A stretch of 64,000 nt of DNA from Megamerina dolium. Its lineage: Eukaryota; Arthropoda; Insecta; Diptera; Megamerinidae. The position numbers and the translations under genes were made by a program. The stretch spans positions 7,412,501 to 7,476,500 of the forward strand of contig OY978529.1 in NCBI GenBank assembly GCA_963854835.1, in the 5' to 3' direction. Below the pieces are notes generated by a model. That model was not told where the DNA came from. It saw only the letters and a list, made by a program, of their open reading frames with translations, and did not search any database. This document shows positions 11,570-23,639 of this stretch, piece after piece. Within the stretch, counting starts at the first letter, position 1; every line of letters begins with the position of its first letter.

Positions 11570-12780
11570 TATATTGATTCAGATTCCACCGCGTATTTCC
11601 CAAAAAAAACCGTGTCCTTGATCTTTTTTCTTTCTGTTTCAACAGTTCTTTTATTATAGCAGATCAAAGAGAAACTCGATCTACAATCGATCGATTTTTT
11701 GATCTGCTCCATAGAATCTACGCCGCGGACACCGCAAAATCGGCGTCCGTGACTTTTTTAACAACGAAGCCGGCTGAGGTTTCTTTCTGCTTCGATTATT
11801 CTTCCATTTCCAGTGAACTTTGATGGTAGAGAAGATCAATTTGATTCAGATTCTGCACGTATTTCGCAAGAAACTGTGCCTTTTTAAACAACGAAATTGG
11901 TTTGTCTTTTTTTTTTTATTCGTATTTTCTTTAATTTCTCAAATGAAGATAAATCTCGACTCAAATCTCTTCATGTTTAGGTTTCTTTCTGCGTCAACTG
12001 TTCTTACATTTCTAATTCACTCTAATGTAAGAGAAACTCGTCCAATGTAAACAAAAAAAAAAATAAACATGTGGTACTTAAGGCCCCGCAGGGCTCTTTG
12101 GCCGAGCTTCTCTTCCATTACTATTGTGCTTGTTAAATTTTGGACAGTATTAGAATGGGACCTACATATTTTAGCCGGTTCCGAATGGCAGAACCCTTGT
12201 GACATCACTTTTTCTGAGCTTTGTCACAGAGTTCTTTGAGAAGCTTTTTCATGGCAAGTTGTTACTGTCGGAAGAATTGCAAATTGTTTGCCGACAGGTG
12301 GGTACGGTTCGAAAGAAAAATCTTTTCTATATTAAATTTGTTATGCTTCAGCCGGGGATATTGAACCCACGATCTACAGATCAGAAGGCCAACACACTAA
12401 CCACTGAGCTACGGTACCCGAACCAACGTATTCCACCAAAAACTGTCTCTACGACCTTTTTGATCCATAAAGTCGATTAAGTATTCCTTTTTTCGGCTCT
12501 TCTTTCATTTTTAGTGCATTTTGGTGGATTTATATGTTATCGAAACTCACAAATCGGCTTCAAATGTCTTTCAGAGTGCGCTTTATCTTCGTTGAAGATT
12601 CCTGTAAAATTGTTGCACATGTTTCTGTGTTTGTGCTAGTCTTACGAAGAGTTCTCTCATATCCAAACTGAACTTTAGAATCCATAACCTAATCAGTCTT
12701 CTGTAGATTGTTCAGTTCTTTTTAGTGTGTGGTGACCTGATTCGATCGAGTTTGACGTTAGTCATCAGAAATGTCATTAA
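11570..12780. repeat. Degenerate tandem repeat, interrupted by SINE copy C
   Basis: Related segments recur. CGTATTTCCCAAAAAAAACCGTGTCC (11591), CGCAAAATCGGCGTCCGTGAC (11728), CGTATTTCGCAAGAAACTGTGCC (11858) and CGTATTCCACCAAAAACTGTCTC (12427) are versions of one motif. Each of the first three is followed within about 50 bases by TTTCTTTCTG-like and AGTGAACTTTGATGG-like segments. The period is about 130 bases and similarity is low, so this may be an old satellite-like array. Confidence 0.4.
12052..12419 (-). mobile_element. tRNA-derived SINE, copy C
   Basis: Reverse-oriented and nearly complete: the tail ATGTGGTACTTAAGGCCCC is on the left and the head CCACTGAGCTACGGTACCC on the right. It sits inside the degenerate tandem repeat. 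I see no clear target-site duplication. Confidence 0.88.
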
Positions 12781-13724
12781 TCATTCTTCCGCTTTTATTT
12801 CATCATTTGGATGGATTTCGATAATTATTTTGTCCATTTTTTTCTCCCTAAACTCAATGAGTGTGCAAAAATACACTGAGTGACATACTTAGTTGACTGA
12901 AAATGATAGACAATAGTTATTTGAAAGATGTAATTTGCAATAAAATAGCTTGGTATATATCATATAGCCCTCCCAGTATGGACTCATGCTAATAGATGAC
13001 CTCCACAAGCAAAACAAAAGTGCTAAATATTTGATTAGACATTATAGGTAGGTACGATACGTATCGTACCTATGTAGCTAGTATCTTAGATGTACTCTAT
13101 AGATTATTGTATAAAATATTTATGTGCATATACACACAGCTTATGAATACTTACATAATAGCAATTTAAACATTTTTTGCAATTCATTGCAATATTCAAT
13201 GCAACAACAACAGCAACAATATTTTGTTCTCCAAGTGTGATTTACTTGGTATATGTGTTAATGCCCACCTGATGGTCTGATTCATAATCGATTCATATGA
13301 CTGTATAAAATAAATGCTCTACATGCGAGTATATACAAACACATATATACACATATATGACCAACATATCTACAAATCAATTTTACCACCCAAAAAAAAT
13401 TTTTTTTTTTTAATTAAGCAATAAAAATTACTACGCATTTAATAAATATATATTAAGTACAATAAATATCCATCCTTCTATAGGATGATCTTTTCTCATT
13501 TCCACGGTAACTGCATAATTGTGCTCTCATAGAAGCTTTGATAGTTTTTGTTTGGATGATTGTTCATGCCTTCTGAAAAAGTAAGATTATTACCCTGTAG
13601 TGTTAGTTCAACACAAATGAGTGTACTTTTGTAATCGATGCTTTTATACAAGTAGTCAATGACTTTTGATGGTATTTCACAACTCACACACTGGAAATTT
13701 ATTTTATATCTTTGATTTTATGAG
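12781..13724. other. AT-rich sequence without a recognised gene
   Basis: No coding exon or known repeat is recognised. The self-complementary GTACGATACGTATCGTAC-like stretch at about 13052-13071 can form a hairpin. Confidence 0.35.
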
Positions 13725-14834
13725 TAACCGTCCCAGAACTACCCGACCTAGCAAAGAAAACACAACCAATTTGGGAAAATTTTTCTTTATTTCTCAGCAT
13801 TACATCCTTTTAGCTCTATACACTTTTCCCAGCGATATTCTATAGCTTCGATACCCTGTGTATAGTATGAAGTGTCTAGCTCATTAAAATTCATTGTTTG
13901 CAAAACTTCTATCATGAAGCCATTTTTTCAAATTTGGAAATAGAAAATAATTCGAAGGAGCTAAATTTGGCGAATAAGGTGCGTGCTGAAGCAATTCGAG
14001 CTTTAACTCATTGATTGCGGCCTTTTTTCTATAATTTCATAACTTAAACGCTGCAACAAATTAGCAAAAAAACAAACGCCAATACGTCTTCGCCTTCTTT
14101 GGACACGATTCTCCCCTTTCAGTCCACTGTTTTGACTGCTGCTTTGTTTCCGGTGTGAAGTGGTGGACCCATGTCTCATCCATGGTTACGAATCGACGCA
14201 AAAATTGGGCTTTATTACTGTGAAACATCGCTAAACATTCTATAGAAACATCTTCACGACGTTGTTTTTTGTTCTATTGTGAGCAAACGAGGCACCTATC
14301 TTCCACAGAGTTTTTTCATCTCTAAATTTTCGGTCAGTATACAATGTATAGCACTTTTTGAAATGCCTGTAATTTCACCTAGCTCACGCACCTTCAGCCG
14401 GCGATCATCCAATACCATTTTGGGGATTTTCTTAACCGTTTCTGGCGTGGCCACCTAAATTGGTCGACCACTACGGTGTTCGTCTTGGCAACTCGTACGA
14501 CCTCGTTTAAACTGGCCACCCAATATTTTATGGTCATAAACGAAGGAGCAGACTCCCCCAGAGTAGAATCAAGTTCGGCTTTAATATTCGTTGAACTGAG
14601 ACCTTTCAAATGAAGGTATTGAATTACATAACAGTGACCAATTTTTTCCATGTTTAAAAATTCACTGAGGTCGTTTACTTTCGATGGCTCCAAACGAAAA
14701 ATACTAAACAACGTAGCGCCTTGAAACTTAAAACATATGTTTTATAAAGTTGCCACTTTTCACCAAAGTAATTTTGTTCAAACTACAGCCGCCATCTATA
14801 TGTCAGGTCGGATAGTTCTACGTTCGCCCTCGTA
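13725..14834 (-). mobile_element. Mariner-like element, Mos1/irritans-like, inactive
   Basis: The ends carry an inverted AGAACTAYCCGACCT motif (13735 and, reversed, 14804-14818). On the minus strand the transposase starts near 14650 with MEKIGHCYVIQYLHLKG, then AELDSTLGESAPSF and IKYWVASLN, the N-terminal DNA-binding part of a mariner transposase. Near 13840 the minus strand reads NELDTSYYTQGIEAIEYRWEKCIELKGCNAE in pieces, the usual C terminus. Total length of about 1.1 kb is slightly less than a full mariner, and several frameshifts break the frame. Confidence 0.75.
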
Positions 14835-15875
14835 TACCAACTGCACCAATTTTAATCCATCGAGCACGATGTTTTCTCTAAGTAAGGAGTCAGAGTCATA
14901 GTTTCTCAAAAGCAAAAGAAGGTTTCATAGACCCAAATTAATTGGCATCTTTTATGAAATATCTGCTTAAGAATATGTTCGATCAAATTATGTCATTTTA
15001 TTATTATGAATTAAATTACGAATTATTCAATTAGTTTTTCAAAGTATATATTTGTTACTTTTGTAACTTTGAAAGAACAAAGTTTACAAGTCCTTAACAC
15101 GCTTAATAAATTCTAGTTATCAACCAGCCTTGGGCTCATGGGCGAAAGAGTATGGTGGAGGAAAATATATTTCTGTATATAGTCTCTGTTCGAACTAGTT
15201 TTTTACAAATAATCGATATAATTTTTAAGCATGCTTATACAGATAGCACGTCTAGGGCAAACTCTCTTCCAGTCCAGAATTTACTGAAGAGACGTCTTGC
15301 CGCCTTCGCTTCGAAGATGACGAAACGTCTAACCGCATTCTTTGCCACTGGACAGCTGGTTCGCTTGCACTAGAAGAAAAGTATTCAGCTCATTCAATAT
15401 TAAGCTAAAATAGCAGACGCTCCAATGCCTAAATAAGGCTATTTTAGCACAAAATATATTTTAGATCACAGCGATTGGCTTTAGAGTCAAACCTTTTCAA
15501 ATAGTAATCATAATAATTTTTACACTTCTCTCTCATTTATCCATCTTGCACAATTTAATATTGTGTGCTCTGTATTGGTCGCACTATATATGCTACCTCG
15601 TTTGTCCGTTTTATCCATTCGGTAAAGGTAAATCCTTAACTATCCATGACCAGAAATAAATTACGTAAGGTAGTAATTGACCTCACCAAAATGTTTATCT
15701 GACCACCCGTTTATATTCAAAATCAGCATTGGCGTCTAGATTCTGCATTCCATAGCTGCTGCCACATCTGGTGTATCCGATGATTTATTTCGTATATAAT
15801 ATATTTACGATAGCTGCCTCTGTTTGTTGCAGTTCCCATCTGATTTTTCGGGCTTAAACTACCAAGTCGGCTTAA
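14835..15875. other. Sequence without a recognised gene
   Basis: No family is recognised in the small open frames here. Confidence 0.35.
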
Positions 15876-16505
15876 AAGACCTCTTTCTTAATGTTTTCTG
15901 CTGACAGACACGTAACCATCTATTGGGTACCGAGACATAAGAGAATTGAGGGGAATGAAAAAGTGAACGCACTTGCCAAAGCTGGCGCAAGCCCGTCGGA
16001 AGTCAGCTCATTACACATACATCCTCCTATTTCCACTTTAAAAATAGAAATTGATGTAGAAATGATTCAGGAAGCGGAGTCCTTGTGGTAGGGGTTAACC
16101 TCCTGCAAGACTACATTTTATCACTCCTAAGAGAGGATTGTAAATTACTGGTTGGGGTTCTTACGGGACGCTGCCTTACTCCGTCTTACGCTGCAAATTT
16201 GGTCTGGTACAAAGCGATGCATGTATCGTACAACATGCAACGAGGTCAATGCTAGGGGGACCTTAGAGCACCTACCTTATAACTGTCGAGCCCTCTACAG
16301 ATCGCGTTTCAACTACCTTGGATCTGCATCTTTTTCAACCTTGGAAACCATTGCAGATCACAAAGCTAGTGATTTATTGAAACTCGCAAAAAAATGTATT
16401 CAAAACAAAATATAAACAATCCCACAATTTCACTTGGTAACACAATGGACTGGTATTGGTCTACGTGAGATTTTATAGATCAGCCAAGTAAACCTAACGT
16501 AAACT
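15876..16505 (+). mobile_element. LINE 3' fragment with RNase H end
   Basis: The frame at 15891-16091 encodes VTIYWVPRHKRIEGNEKVNALAKAG, the last conserved block of a retroelement RNase H domain (histidine and the GNE..A..LA motif). It is followed at 16152-16415 by the downstream cysteine/histidine region (RTTCNEVNARGTLEHLPYNC). The 3' part reads GGTAACACAATGGACTGG and ends near AACCTAACGTAAAC, resembling other LINE tails in the window. A stop at 16089 and the lack of upstream domains show a dead, 5'-truncated copy. Confidence 0.7.
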
Positions 16506-17056
16506 AATGTTTCCTTCGCAAAGATTTCCAATTGTAAGCTCATCTTAGCACTTTATTTTGGTACAGCATTTTTGGATTGGCTTTGCAAAGAAAACTTACA
16601 TTCGAGTAAAATGTTTTAGATAGTGAAATTTCAAATCTCAAATCATTTTGAAAACAAATACAGATCCGTTTGGATCAATAACACAAATTTTATAATTGTT
16701 TTGGCTTTTATTTCCAAAAAAAAAAAAAAGTCATTTGTTTGATCGCTCTGCTATGATCACATCTTTCGATGAGAATCTACAACATCTACGAATAGTTTTT
16801 CCAAATAGTTGGTATGTAAATCTTCCTTTAAATGAAAAAAAAAAGCTTTGAAAAATTCTTTGCGAGCATTAAAAATTCATATTCTAAAAATATTAACATC
16901 TCTCAAGTACACAAGCACTTTTATAGTTTTTTGAATTACACAATACATTAGCAAAATATTAGAATTATGTGTACAAGTACAAGTATTTCTCTCGAAAATG
17001 TTGTACAAGCATGTTTATTTTATAGTACGAGTACATCTGGTATTTGTTTTACAATA
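16506..17056. other. AT-rich sequence without a recognised gene
   Basis: No coding exon or repeat family is recognised. Confidence 0.35.
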
Positions 17057-17599
17057 TACATTCTGTCAAATAAGTACCCGGAAATTCTCATTTTTAATTT
17101 TCCCTGTTGTTGTTGTTGTTGTTGTTGTTCATTCGGAATTCTTACCGGAGGGCCAAACCGTCAATAAAGAATATTATCTTGGCGTTATGAGGCGTTTGAG
17201 AGAGAATGTTCGTCGCAAAAGACCAGATTTGTGGCAGAACAACAGTTGGATTTTGCACCACGATAATGCACCAGCGCACAAAGCGATCATTGTTAACGAG
17301 TTTTTGAACAAAAATTCAACAAATATCATCGAACAACCACCGTACTCTCCAGATATGGCCACGTGTGACTTTTTCCTGTTTCCAAAACTCAAATTACCAC
17401 TTCGTGGAACCCGTTTTGAGAGCATTGAAGACATCAAAACTAATAGCTTTAAAAAGTGTTTCGATGATTGGATTGTTTGTTAGAAGAAGTGTATTGCCTC
17501 AGAAGGGGCCTATTTTGAAGTGGATATAATAAATTTAGATGATTGATAAGTTGTTTGTGTTTTAATTCAATTTTCCGGGTACTTATTTGACAGAATGTA
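17057..17599 (+). mobile_element. 5'-deleted mariner (DD34D) with intact terminal repeats
   Basis: The two ends are inverted copies of TACATTCTGTCAAATAAGTACCCGGAAA, each ending in TA. The open frame up to 17483 encodes the C-terminal third of a mariner transposase: RENVRRKRPDLWQNNSW, then ILHHDNAPAHK with the second catalytic aspartate, then PPYSPDMATCDFFLFPKLK with the third, 34 residues apart. The first catalytic aspartate and the DNA-binding domain are deleted. A GTT microsatellite (17103-17130) lies exactly at the junction between the left end and the coding remnant. Confidence 0.85.
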
Positions 17600-18514
17600 C
17601 TCGTATAGACAGTATATGAACAAATATTTGTACTCACGTATAATGTGTATTGTATGTATGTATTGTATAATGAAACACTTTCGAAGAGCAAAGTGAAAGG
17701 AAGTGAAGATACAGATAGAATTCAATGTAGTACGACTTCCAGAAGTAGATAAATTAGCTCCACAAAATTAAATAACAAACATTTTTCATTTATCTTGATT
17801 AACATTGAGAGCGACTTTAGCAAACTTATATCTCATTTTGATTTTTGAATTTTTCTCTAATAAAGCCATAATATTTTTATAAATACAATTGATTCGAATT
17901 CGACTCTGGATAGGTAATACCTGAACAATAAAAGAATCAATAGAATAATTTAAAATTCATCACAAGTATTGCCTATTTTCAATATGAATTCTATCTAACC
18001 GTATTAACTGTTGAACAAAAGTTCAATAATTAATAATGCATTGAATAATACCATTGAGGTAACTGACCATTAAACTAGTTCTAAAAGAGATTTAGTTCTG
18101 ATTTTTTTTTATTTTTATTTTATAGCATTGAATAAAATTAATGGACAATGGTATCGATATAGATAGTGATTTTTTGTTAGAAAGAGAATGTCTGGTCGTT
18201 ACAAATTTCAAAGCGTTGTTTGAATTTCAAGCGGTTGAAATTATCATATTTTCATCATATTTTCTTTTTGCCATCTTGAGAATTCTGATAACATCTTTGA
18301 GTGTCCTAGTTGTCGCCAGAGGAAGGATCAATGCGAGACGGTTATACGTTTCACCGTTCTCACGTAGGTCAGATTTCCGGGCAAATATGGGGTATTGATC
18401 GTTGTGATGTGCTTTTTACGTTCATTTTGTAGTAGAGCCTATCTAAGGGGTAAAAATAGGGAGTAAGTATATTTAAAAAAAAATATAGGATAGCAAAAAT
18501 AACTAAACTTACTT
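17600..18514. other. Sequence without a recognised gene
   Basis: An 85-residue open frame at 18141-18398 has no family resemblance that I recognise and no splice or polyadenylation context. Confidence 0.35.
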
Positions 18515-19100
18515 ACTTATGTGGCCATAACAACCGAATATCGAATTAGGCCGAATATAACATGCTTCGCCAGCCATCTCTGTTCTTCGCTAGCTGGCGC
18601 CAGTTAGAAATTTCAAGCGCCGTCATGGTCTCCAGTACTTGGTCTTTCCACCGGAGGTTAGGTCTTCCTCTTCTGCGTCGTCCTCCAGCGGGTTCCGAAT
18701 ATAACACATTCTTAGCTGCATTCGTTCGACATGACCTAGCCAGTGCAGCCGCTGGATTTTGATGCGCTTTACTATGTCAATATCGGCATACAGCTCGTAT
18801 AGCTCATGGTTGTACCTTATTCGGTATTCGCCACCAATGCAAATAGATCCGAAGATCTTGCGTAGGATTTTTCTCACGAAAACTCCAAGCATTCGCTCAG
18901 CCGTGGTGAAAATTGTCCAGGCTTCAGCGTCATATTTAAGTACAGGCATGATGAGAGACCTGTAGAGTGTAGATTTCATTCTTCGAGAGAGGGTTCGACT
19001 TCTTCATTGCTTACTTAGCCCAAAGTAGCATCTGTTTGCAAGAGTGATCCTGCGCAATATCTCCAGGCTGACGTCATTACTGCTGTTAATGCTGTTTCAA
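18515..19100 (-). mobile_element. RTE-like LINE 3' fragment
   Basis: The minus-strand frame 18979-18623 encodes STLYRSLIMPVLKYDAEAWT, then RMLGVFVRKILRKIFGSICI, RIRYNHELYELYADIDIVKR and RLHWLGHVERM. This block is characteristic of the end of RTE/Jockey-like reverse transcriptases found in many animal genomes. Upstream (19090-18980) the pattern continues with frameshifts. It is truncated and inactive. Confidence 0.75.
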
Positions 19101-19396
19101 AATAACTAAAGGTGAATCATATATTTAACCCCACTACGCGCAAAAATGATCAAAGTAAAGAAATATCAGGTCGGCCTTACATTTCAACTTCTCAAGAGGC
19201 GATTCCGCCATGACCCTTAGTTTTTGTCTAAACTCAAACGATATCGTTTTTGGCTATTTTTCCACGTTTCTTTAGGTTATGTATTTGAGGATTTTCGATA
19301 GTTTACATATCAAAGAACACAGCCTGCAAAAAAAGAAAAGCAGGATGCTTGACGGAACATTTCATTTTCACTTTGTATTAAGGGTGGGTAACATTC
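19101..19396. other. Sequence without a recognised gene
   Basis: No coding exon is recognised. Possibly more of the adjacent degraded LINE. Confidence 0.3.
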
Positions 19397-19690
19397 CTGT
19401 AGTGCAGTAGTTCAGTGCTTAGTGTGAAGCACATCTTTAATATCGAAAACAAAATTTTTTCGAACGATACCCACCTGTCGACAAGCAATTGACAACTCTT
19501 CTGACAGTAACAATTTTCCATGAAAAAGCTTCTAAAAGAGCTCTGTGACAAAGTTTAAAAAAAGAGGTTCTGACGTTCGGAATCGGCTAATATAATTACT
19601 GTCCAAAATTTAACATGCACAACAGGACTGGAAGAGAAGCTCCACCAAAGGGCCCCCAGGAGCTTATAAGTGGCCCACACATATACACAC
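19397..19690 (+). mobile_element. tRNA-derived SINE, copy D (strongly diverged)
   Basis: The tRNA-like head is eroded (GTAGTTCAGTGCTTAGTGTG). The body is recognisable by ATACCCACCTGTCGACAAGCAATTGACAA, AAAAAGCTTCTAAAAGAGCTCTGTGAC and GTTCGGAATCGGCTAATAT. Confidence 0.8.
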
Positions 19691-19833
19691 ACATAACATT
19701 CCTGTATGCCAGAGTAAAATACTTTCTATGGTGTTGTCCGATCTACTCATTTCTATCTAAGAGGCTGACTCCGAAACGACTTCAAAATATTGTCTTTTCG
19801 GCTATATTTGTAGGTTTTTTACAGGACTCGTAA

Positions 19834-20340
19834 TACAGGGTAATTTTTTAAGAGCCTTCGGATTTGATTAAAAAAAAAAAAACACATAAAATTTAGAGAA
19901 ATTTATGAAATCCTTTCTTGAGTCGATAGAACGATCTATATAATTCAATGTTTAAAGATGATTTCATGTAAATGTTGGCCACGGCTGCGCCTCTAGTAGC
20001 TCATATGATGGGTCCAATTTTGGCATACTCTCTCCAACATATTGGCCGGTTTCTCACGAATAAATTCTTCAATATTAGCTTCCAGTACGTCAACTGCTGC
20101 TGGCTTGTCGCTATAGGCATGGTGCCTTAACATAGCACCACAAAAATAGTCTAAAGGCGTTAAATCGCACGATCTAGGCGACCAATTGACCGACCTCAAA
20201 CGTGAAATAAACTGTTCACCGAACTCGAACCTCTCAATTGGGCCATTATTTCGCGTGTACGAAAACAGCTGAGCTGCCAAAAGAAAGTTGCTAAAAAATC
20301 CGCCTGTATGTGCAATTCTCATAGCACGGGATCAATAATA
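19834..20340 (-). mobile_element. Mariner-like element 3' half (DD41D group)
   Basis: The left end TACAGGGTAATTTTTTAAGAGCC resembles a terminal repeat. The minus-strand frame 20322-19993 encodes NWSPRSCDLTPLDYFCGAM with the third catalytic aspartate. It then encodes the C-terminal segment DKPAAVDVLEANIEEFI and MLERVCQNWTHHM. The 5' half is missing. Confidence 0.75.
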
Positions 20341-21755
20341 CCATCCGACATATCCATACAATGCGACTACCCACTAAATTTATGGCTTCAGTTCCAAGAT
20401 CTCCAAAGCAAAACGAACCATTGTCAAAGGAAGGAAGGTTATACAATTATTTCTATTTCATTTCCATGGCATCAAAATATGACAGTTTCTCCCACTATAA
20501 ATTACCTAACCAGAAAGGGAGATTAGTGGACACCTCTCATAAAGTAGACTTTCTTCAAAACAAACCTACATCAGTTTTATACATTACAACCGTAATATTC
20601 CTGCTTGAATTCTTATATAAACAGTTAGATTTTATGTAGAAGCTGGCTCAATTGTTTTGACATGTGAGCAGTAGCTCACAGTAAAAATTAGCGATTGCAT
20701 GAAACCCCTACACAACTCATAACCGCTCTTATAATTTGAAAATGTCCCATTTAAAATGAAATCTATGTCTGTAGCACCCTATATGTAGCGCCCTATATGT
20801 AGCCCATATAATTTCCAACGGGGTATCCACAGCAACAATAAAAAACCTACATTTTCTTCAAGATTTTTCTTTTCTCGCACAACAAATTAGGTAGATAGGT
20901 ATACAAAGCAATTTAGCGATGACGTGCACAATGAGGCAAAACACCAACAGCAATAGCAACAATATCAAATATTCAAAACGCGTTTTTATTTGTAATACAT
21001 ACGTTTAATTATATTGTATACGTAGTACAAGTATTGTATTGAAATTGACAACATATCGTACTACATGTATGTTCTACGAGTATACTCATATAGAGGAGTG
21101 TTTACTCGTCCGTCTGCCTGATTGCTACCGATGTTTCTTGCCTATAGAATCAAGCTTCTTTAGCGCGCGCTGCCTAGCAAAACGTCTACATATGTATGTA
21201 TTGCCGACGCGTAATTGACTAAAAATAGCCGGCTACAAAAATTTTAAATATGTTTATGAGTGTGTGTGTGTGTGTGTTTGTATGAATGTTTTATTTTAAT
21301 TTCTATACTTGTTTAATTATTTTTTGTTATTGTTTTATTCATTTTATCTTCTTCTTCTTCCTTTCAAATTACGTTTTCTTGTTCTATTGTGATGGCAATA
21401 GTATAAAAACGGTCGAACAAGCAAGATTAATAAATTTGTTTTCAAAACAAATCTAAGTAAAAAAAAAACTGATTGTTATTATTGTAAAAATTATTAATAA
21501 AAATATTGTATTAGATCAGCATGTCGAGGTGACATTTGACAATTGAGAGGAAAACACAAAGCATAGATCACAAGGAATGTATGATATACGAAAAGTCCCA
21601 GAAGTACCCGACCGGACACATTAATTACGAAAGTTAAAAAAGATTCATATTAAAAAGCTTTAAACTTAAATAGACGACACGATTTTTATTATTAGTTTGA
21701 CATTCAAATTGCAACGCTGCAAAAATTTGGCAATCATGTGATCTTCATTCTACTC
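20341..21755. other. AT-rich sequence without a recognised gene
   Basis: Contains a short tandem TGTAGCRCCCTATA repeat (about 20776-20812) and a TG tract (21260-21279). A fragment near 21597 (GTCCCAGAAGTACCCGACC) resembles the terminus of the mariner-like element at 13725. Confidence 0.35.
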
Positions 21756-21756
21756 T

Positions 21757-22401
21757 AAGGCGGCTGTTATGTTGAGAATCATATGATTGCCAATCACGAC
21801 AATATTAGGCTACTCATTTTGTGACCGATTGCTGCTCAAATAATATATGTTATGTTCGCGGATTTTCATTCTCCAATCACAGAGACGCTTTTTTCCACCT
21901 TCAATTACTTTGTAGTACTTTTTCGCATTTGTTTTTGGAAAATAATGATATGTGTTTCAAAATTTTTGAACCTTGTAATGAATACGCAAATAAAATGGTA
22001 TTTTGGCGAAAAAAACATAGACTAGTAATAAGAAAGTGTATACCTTTTGTTATTGAGTTGCAAAAAATTTAACGCTCCCGTAAAATCAGATCATGTGCGG
22101 TAAAGCGCTGGTGTTTCGCATAGATTAAATAAAGGATCAGTTACTTGTATTTCGAATGAACTTCGGTTACTTGTAAAAGTATCAAATGTTGCTTCTAAAA
22201 GGCACAAATTGTCAAAAAAAAAAGGCAAAACGCAACCCTTGCCGTAATCTCGTGATTTGGTGTCGACAGCCAAATCTCCTGTGATCTTTTCGGTCAGTTC
22301 TTACGCTCTTGCTCTCGCTCACAATTTTTCATTTTACATGGAAAACAAAAACAACGCGTGACGTGATTGTTACCGAGACCGTCAACATAACAGCCGCCTA
22401 A
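21757..22401. mobile_element. Short element with inverted terminal repeats (candidate MITE)
   Basis: AGGCGGCTGTTATGTTGA at 21758-21775 is repeated in inverted orientation at 22382-22399. The subterminal parts are also related (GATTGCCAATCAC versus its counterpart GTGATTGTTACC). About 640 bases lie between, with no transposase motif. I cannot define a target-site duplication. Confidence 0.6.
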
Positions 22402-23639
22402 GGGAACAATAAATTATTGGGTGACATAGTTTAAAAGAGGCAGTACGTATCGTCGAAATAGTATACAATGAATTTTGTAAGGCAATGCACGAGCTCAGAT
22501 ACATATATTCAAGTTCAGAATGCAACCTCAAATAAATAAATATTTTATCTCGGTGGTAAAACTATAAAAAACAAAAACACGGAAACTATATTGAACTGCA
22601 TTATTAAATGAAATAAATTTGCTAAAAGAAAACATTGTTTTCCCCTTCGAAGCTAGCTATATATCATACAACTTGCATACTCTACTCTCTCGGTCCTCCC
22701 TCAATTTCGGTACATCTCACCATCCACACGGTAATAATGCACTCGCTTCTATTGTCAAGTGGATGCAAGCACTTATAAGTAGGTGCCGCACTTACACCTT
22801 CTTATGTGGAACAACAACAGCAACAACAACAACAACAATAAAAGGCATTCATTCGCTTTTATCAGTGTTCAATGTTTAAATTATTTAGGTTAGGTACACT
22901 ATATACGTGTATGAATGTATGAGTATTATCATTTGATAAGAATACACCGTCAAGAATATACGTGAACACACGCTCGCACACAGCAAAAAATCATTTACCA
23001 AATGAACAGTCGCCAGAAGAGAGTGCAAATATGCACAAATAGAATAAAAAGAAAGAAGAAAAGGTGTAAAATGGGAAATAAAGAACTCATTTTGTTTACC
23101 AACTTGTTGTGTGATTTAATAATTTATTTGAATTTCAACAATAGGAGCGAAAAAGAAAAATATAAAAACAAATGAAATTTGTGGACTTTTGGAATAATAT
23201 TTACTATACTCGCACATACTTACTATACTTTATTGTACTGATCATATAAGAATCTGTTATTTGCAATTTATTGCACATACATACATACATTCATATGTAC
23301 ATATTTCCATATTGTGTATTTATTTATAATTGGTCCATAGATAAATAACACCGTCATTGTCGCCATTCACTGTTATTAGCTATAATTAAGGGAATATGTA
23401 CTTAAATGGTACTCTCAAAAGTTTTGGTACACAATTTATCTCGTTATAAAATCAAAACGTGAACATATTTTTCTTAAAATGGTAAGAACATGAACATTAG
23501 CTAAGCTCAATCGGATCTATGCTGGCGGCCATGTGTGTTTACATGTATTTTGCGACCTGTGATGACCTTAAGCTCCTTTTTTTTCACAATTGTAAGAGAC
23601 ATTTCGAAAGTCATTGTCAAGTTCTTCTTTAAAGCTTTT
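22402..23639. other. AT-rich sequence without a recognised gene
   Basis: A CAA-repeat run lies at about 22808-22838. No protein family is recognised. Confidence 0.35.

Noticed and set aside
12199..12480. Open frame of 93 codons starting MTSLFLSFVTEFFEKLFHGK, repeated at 30985 and (minus strand) 25176
   Set aside because: It lies entirely within SINE copies and recurs only because the SINE recurs; no evidence of a protein.
17103..17130. Polycysteine/polyvaline protein around 16967-17167
   Set aside because: The run comes from a GTT microsatellite inside the mariner remnant.
18141..18398. 85-codon frame with a hydrophobic stretch
   Set aside because: No homology or gene context recognised; expected by chance in AT-rich DNA.
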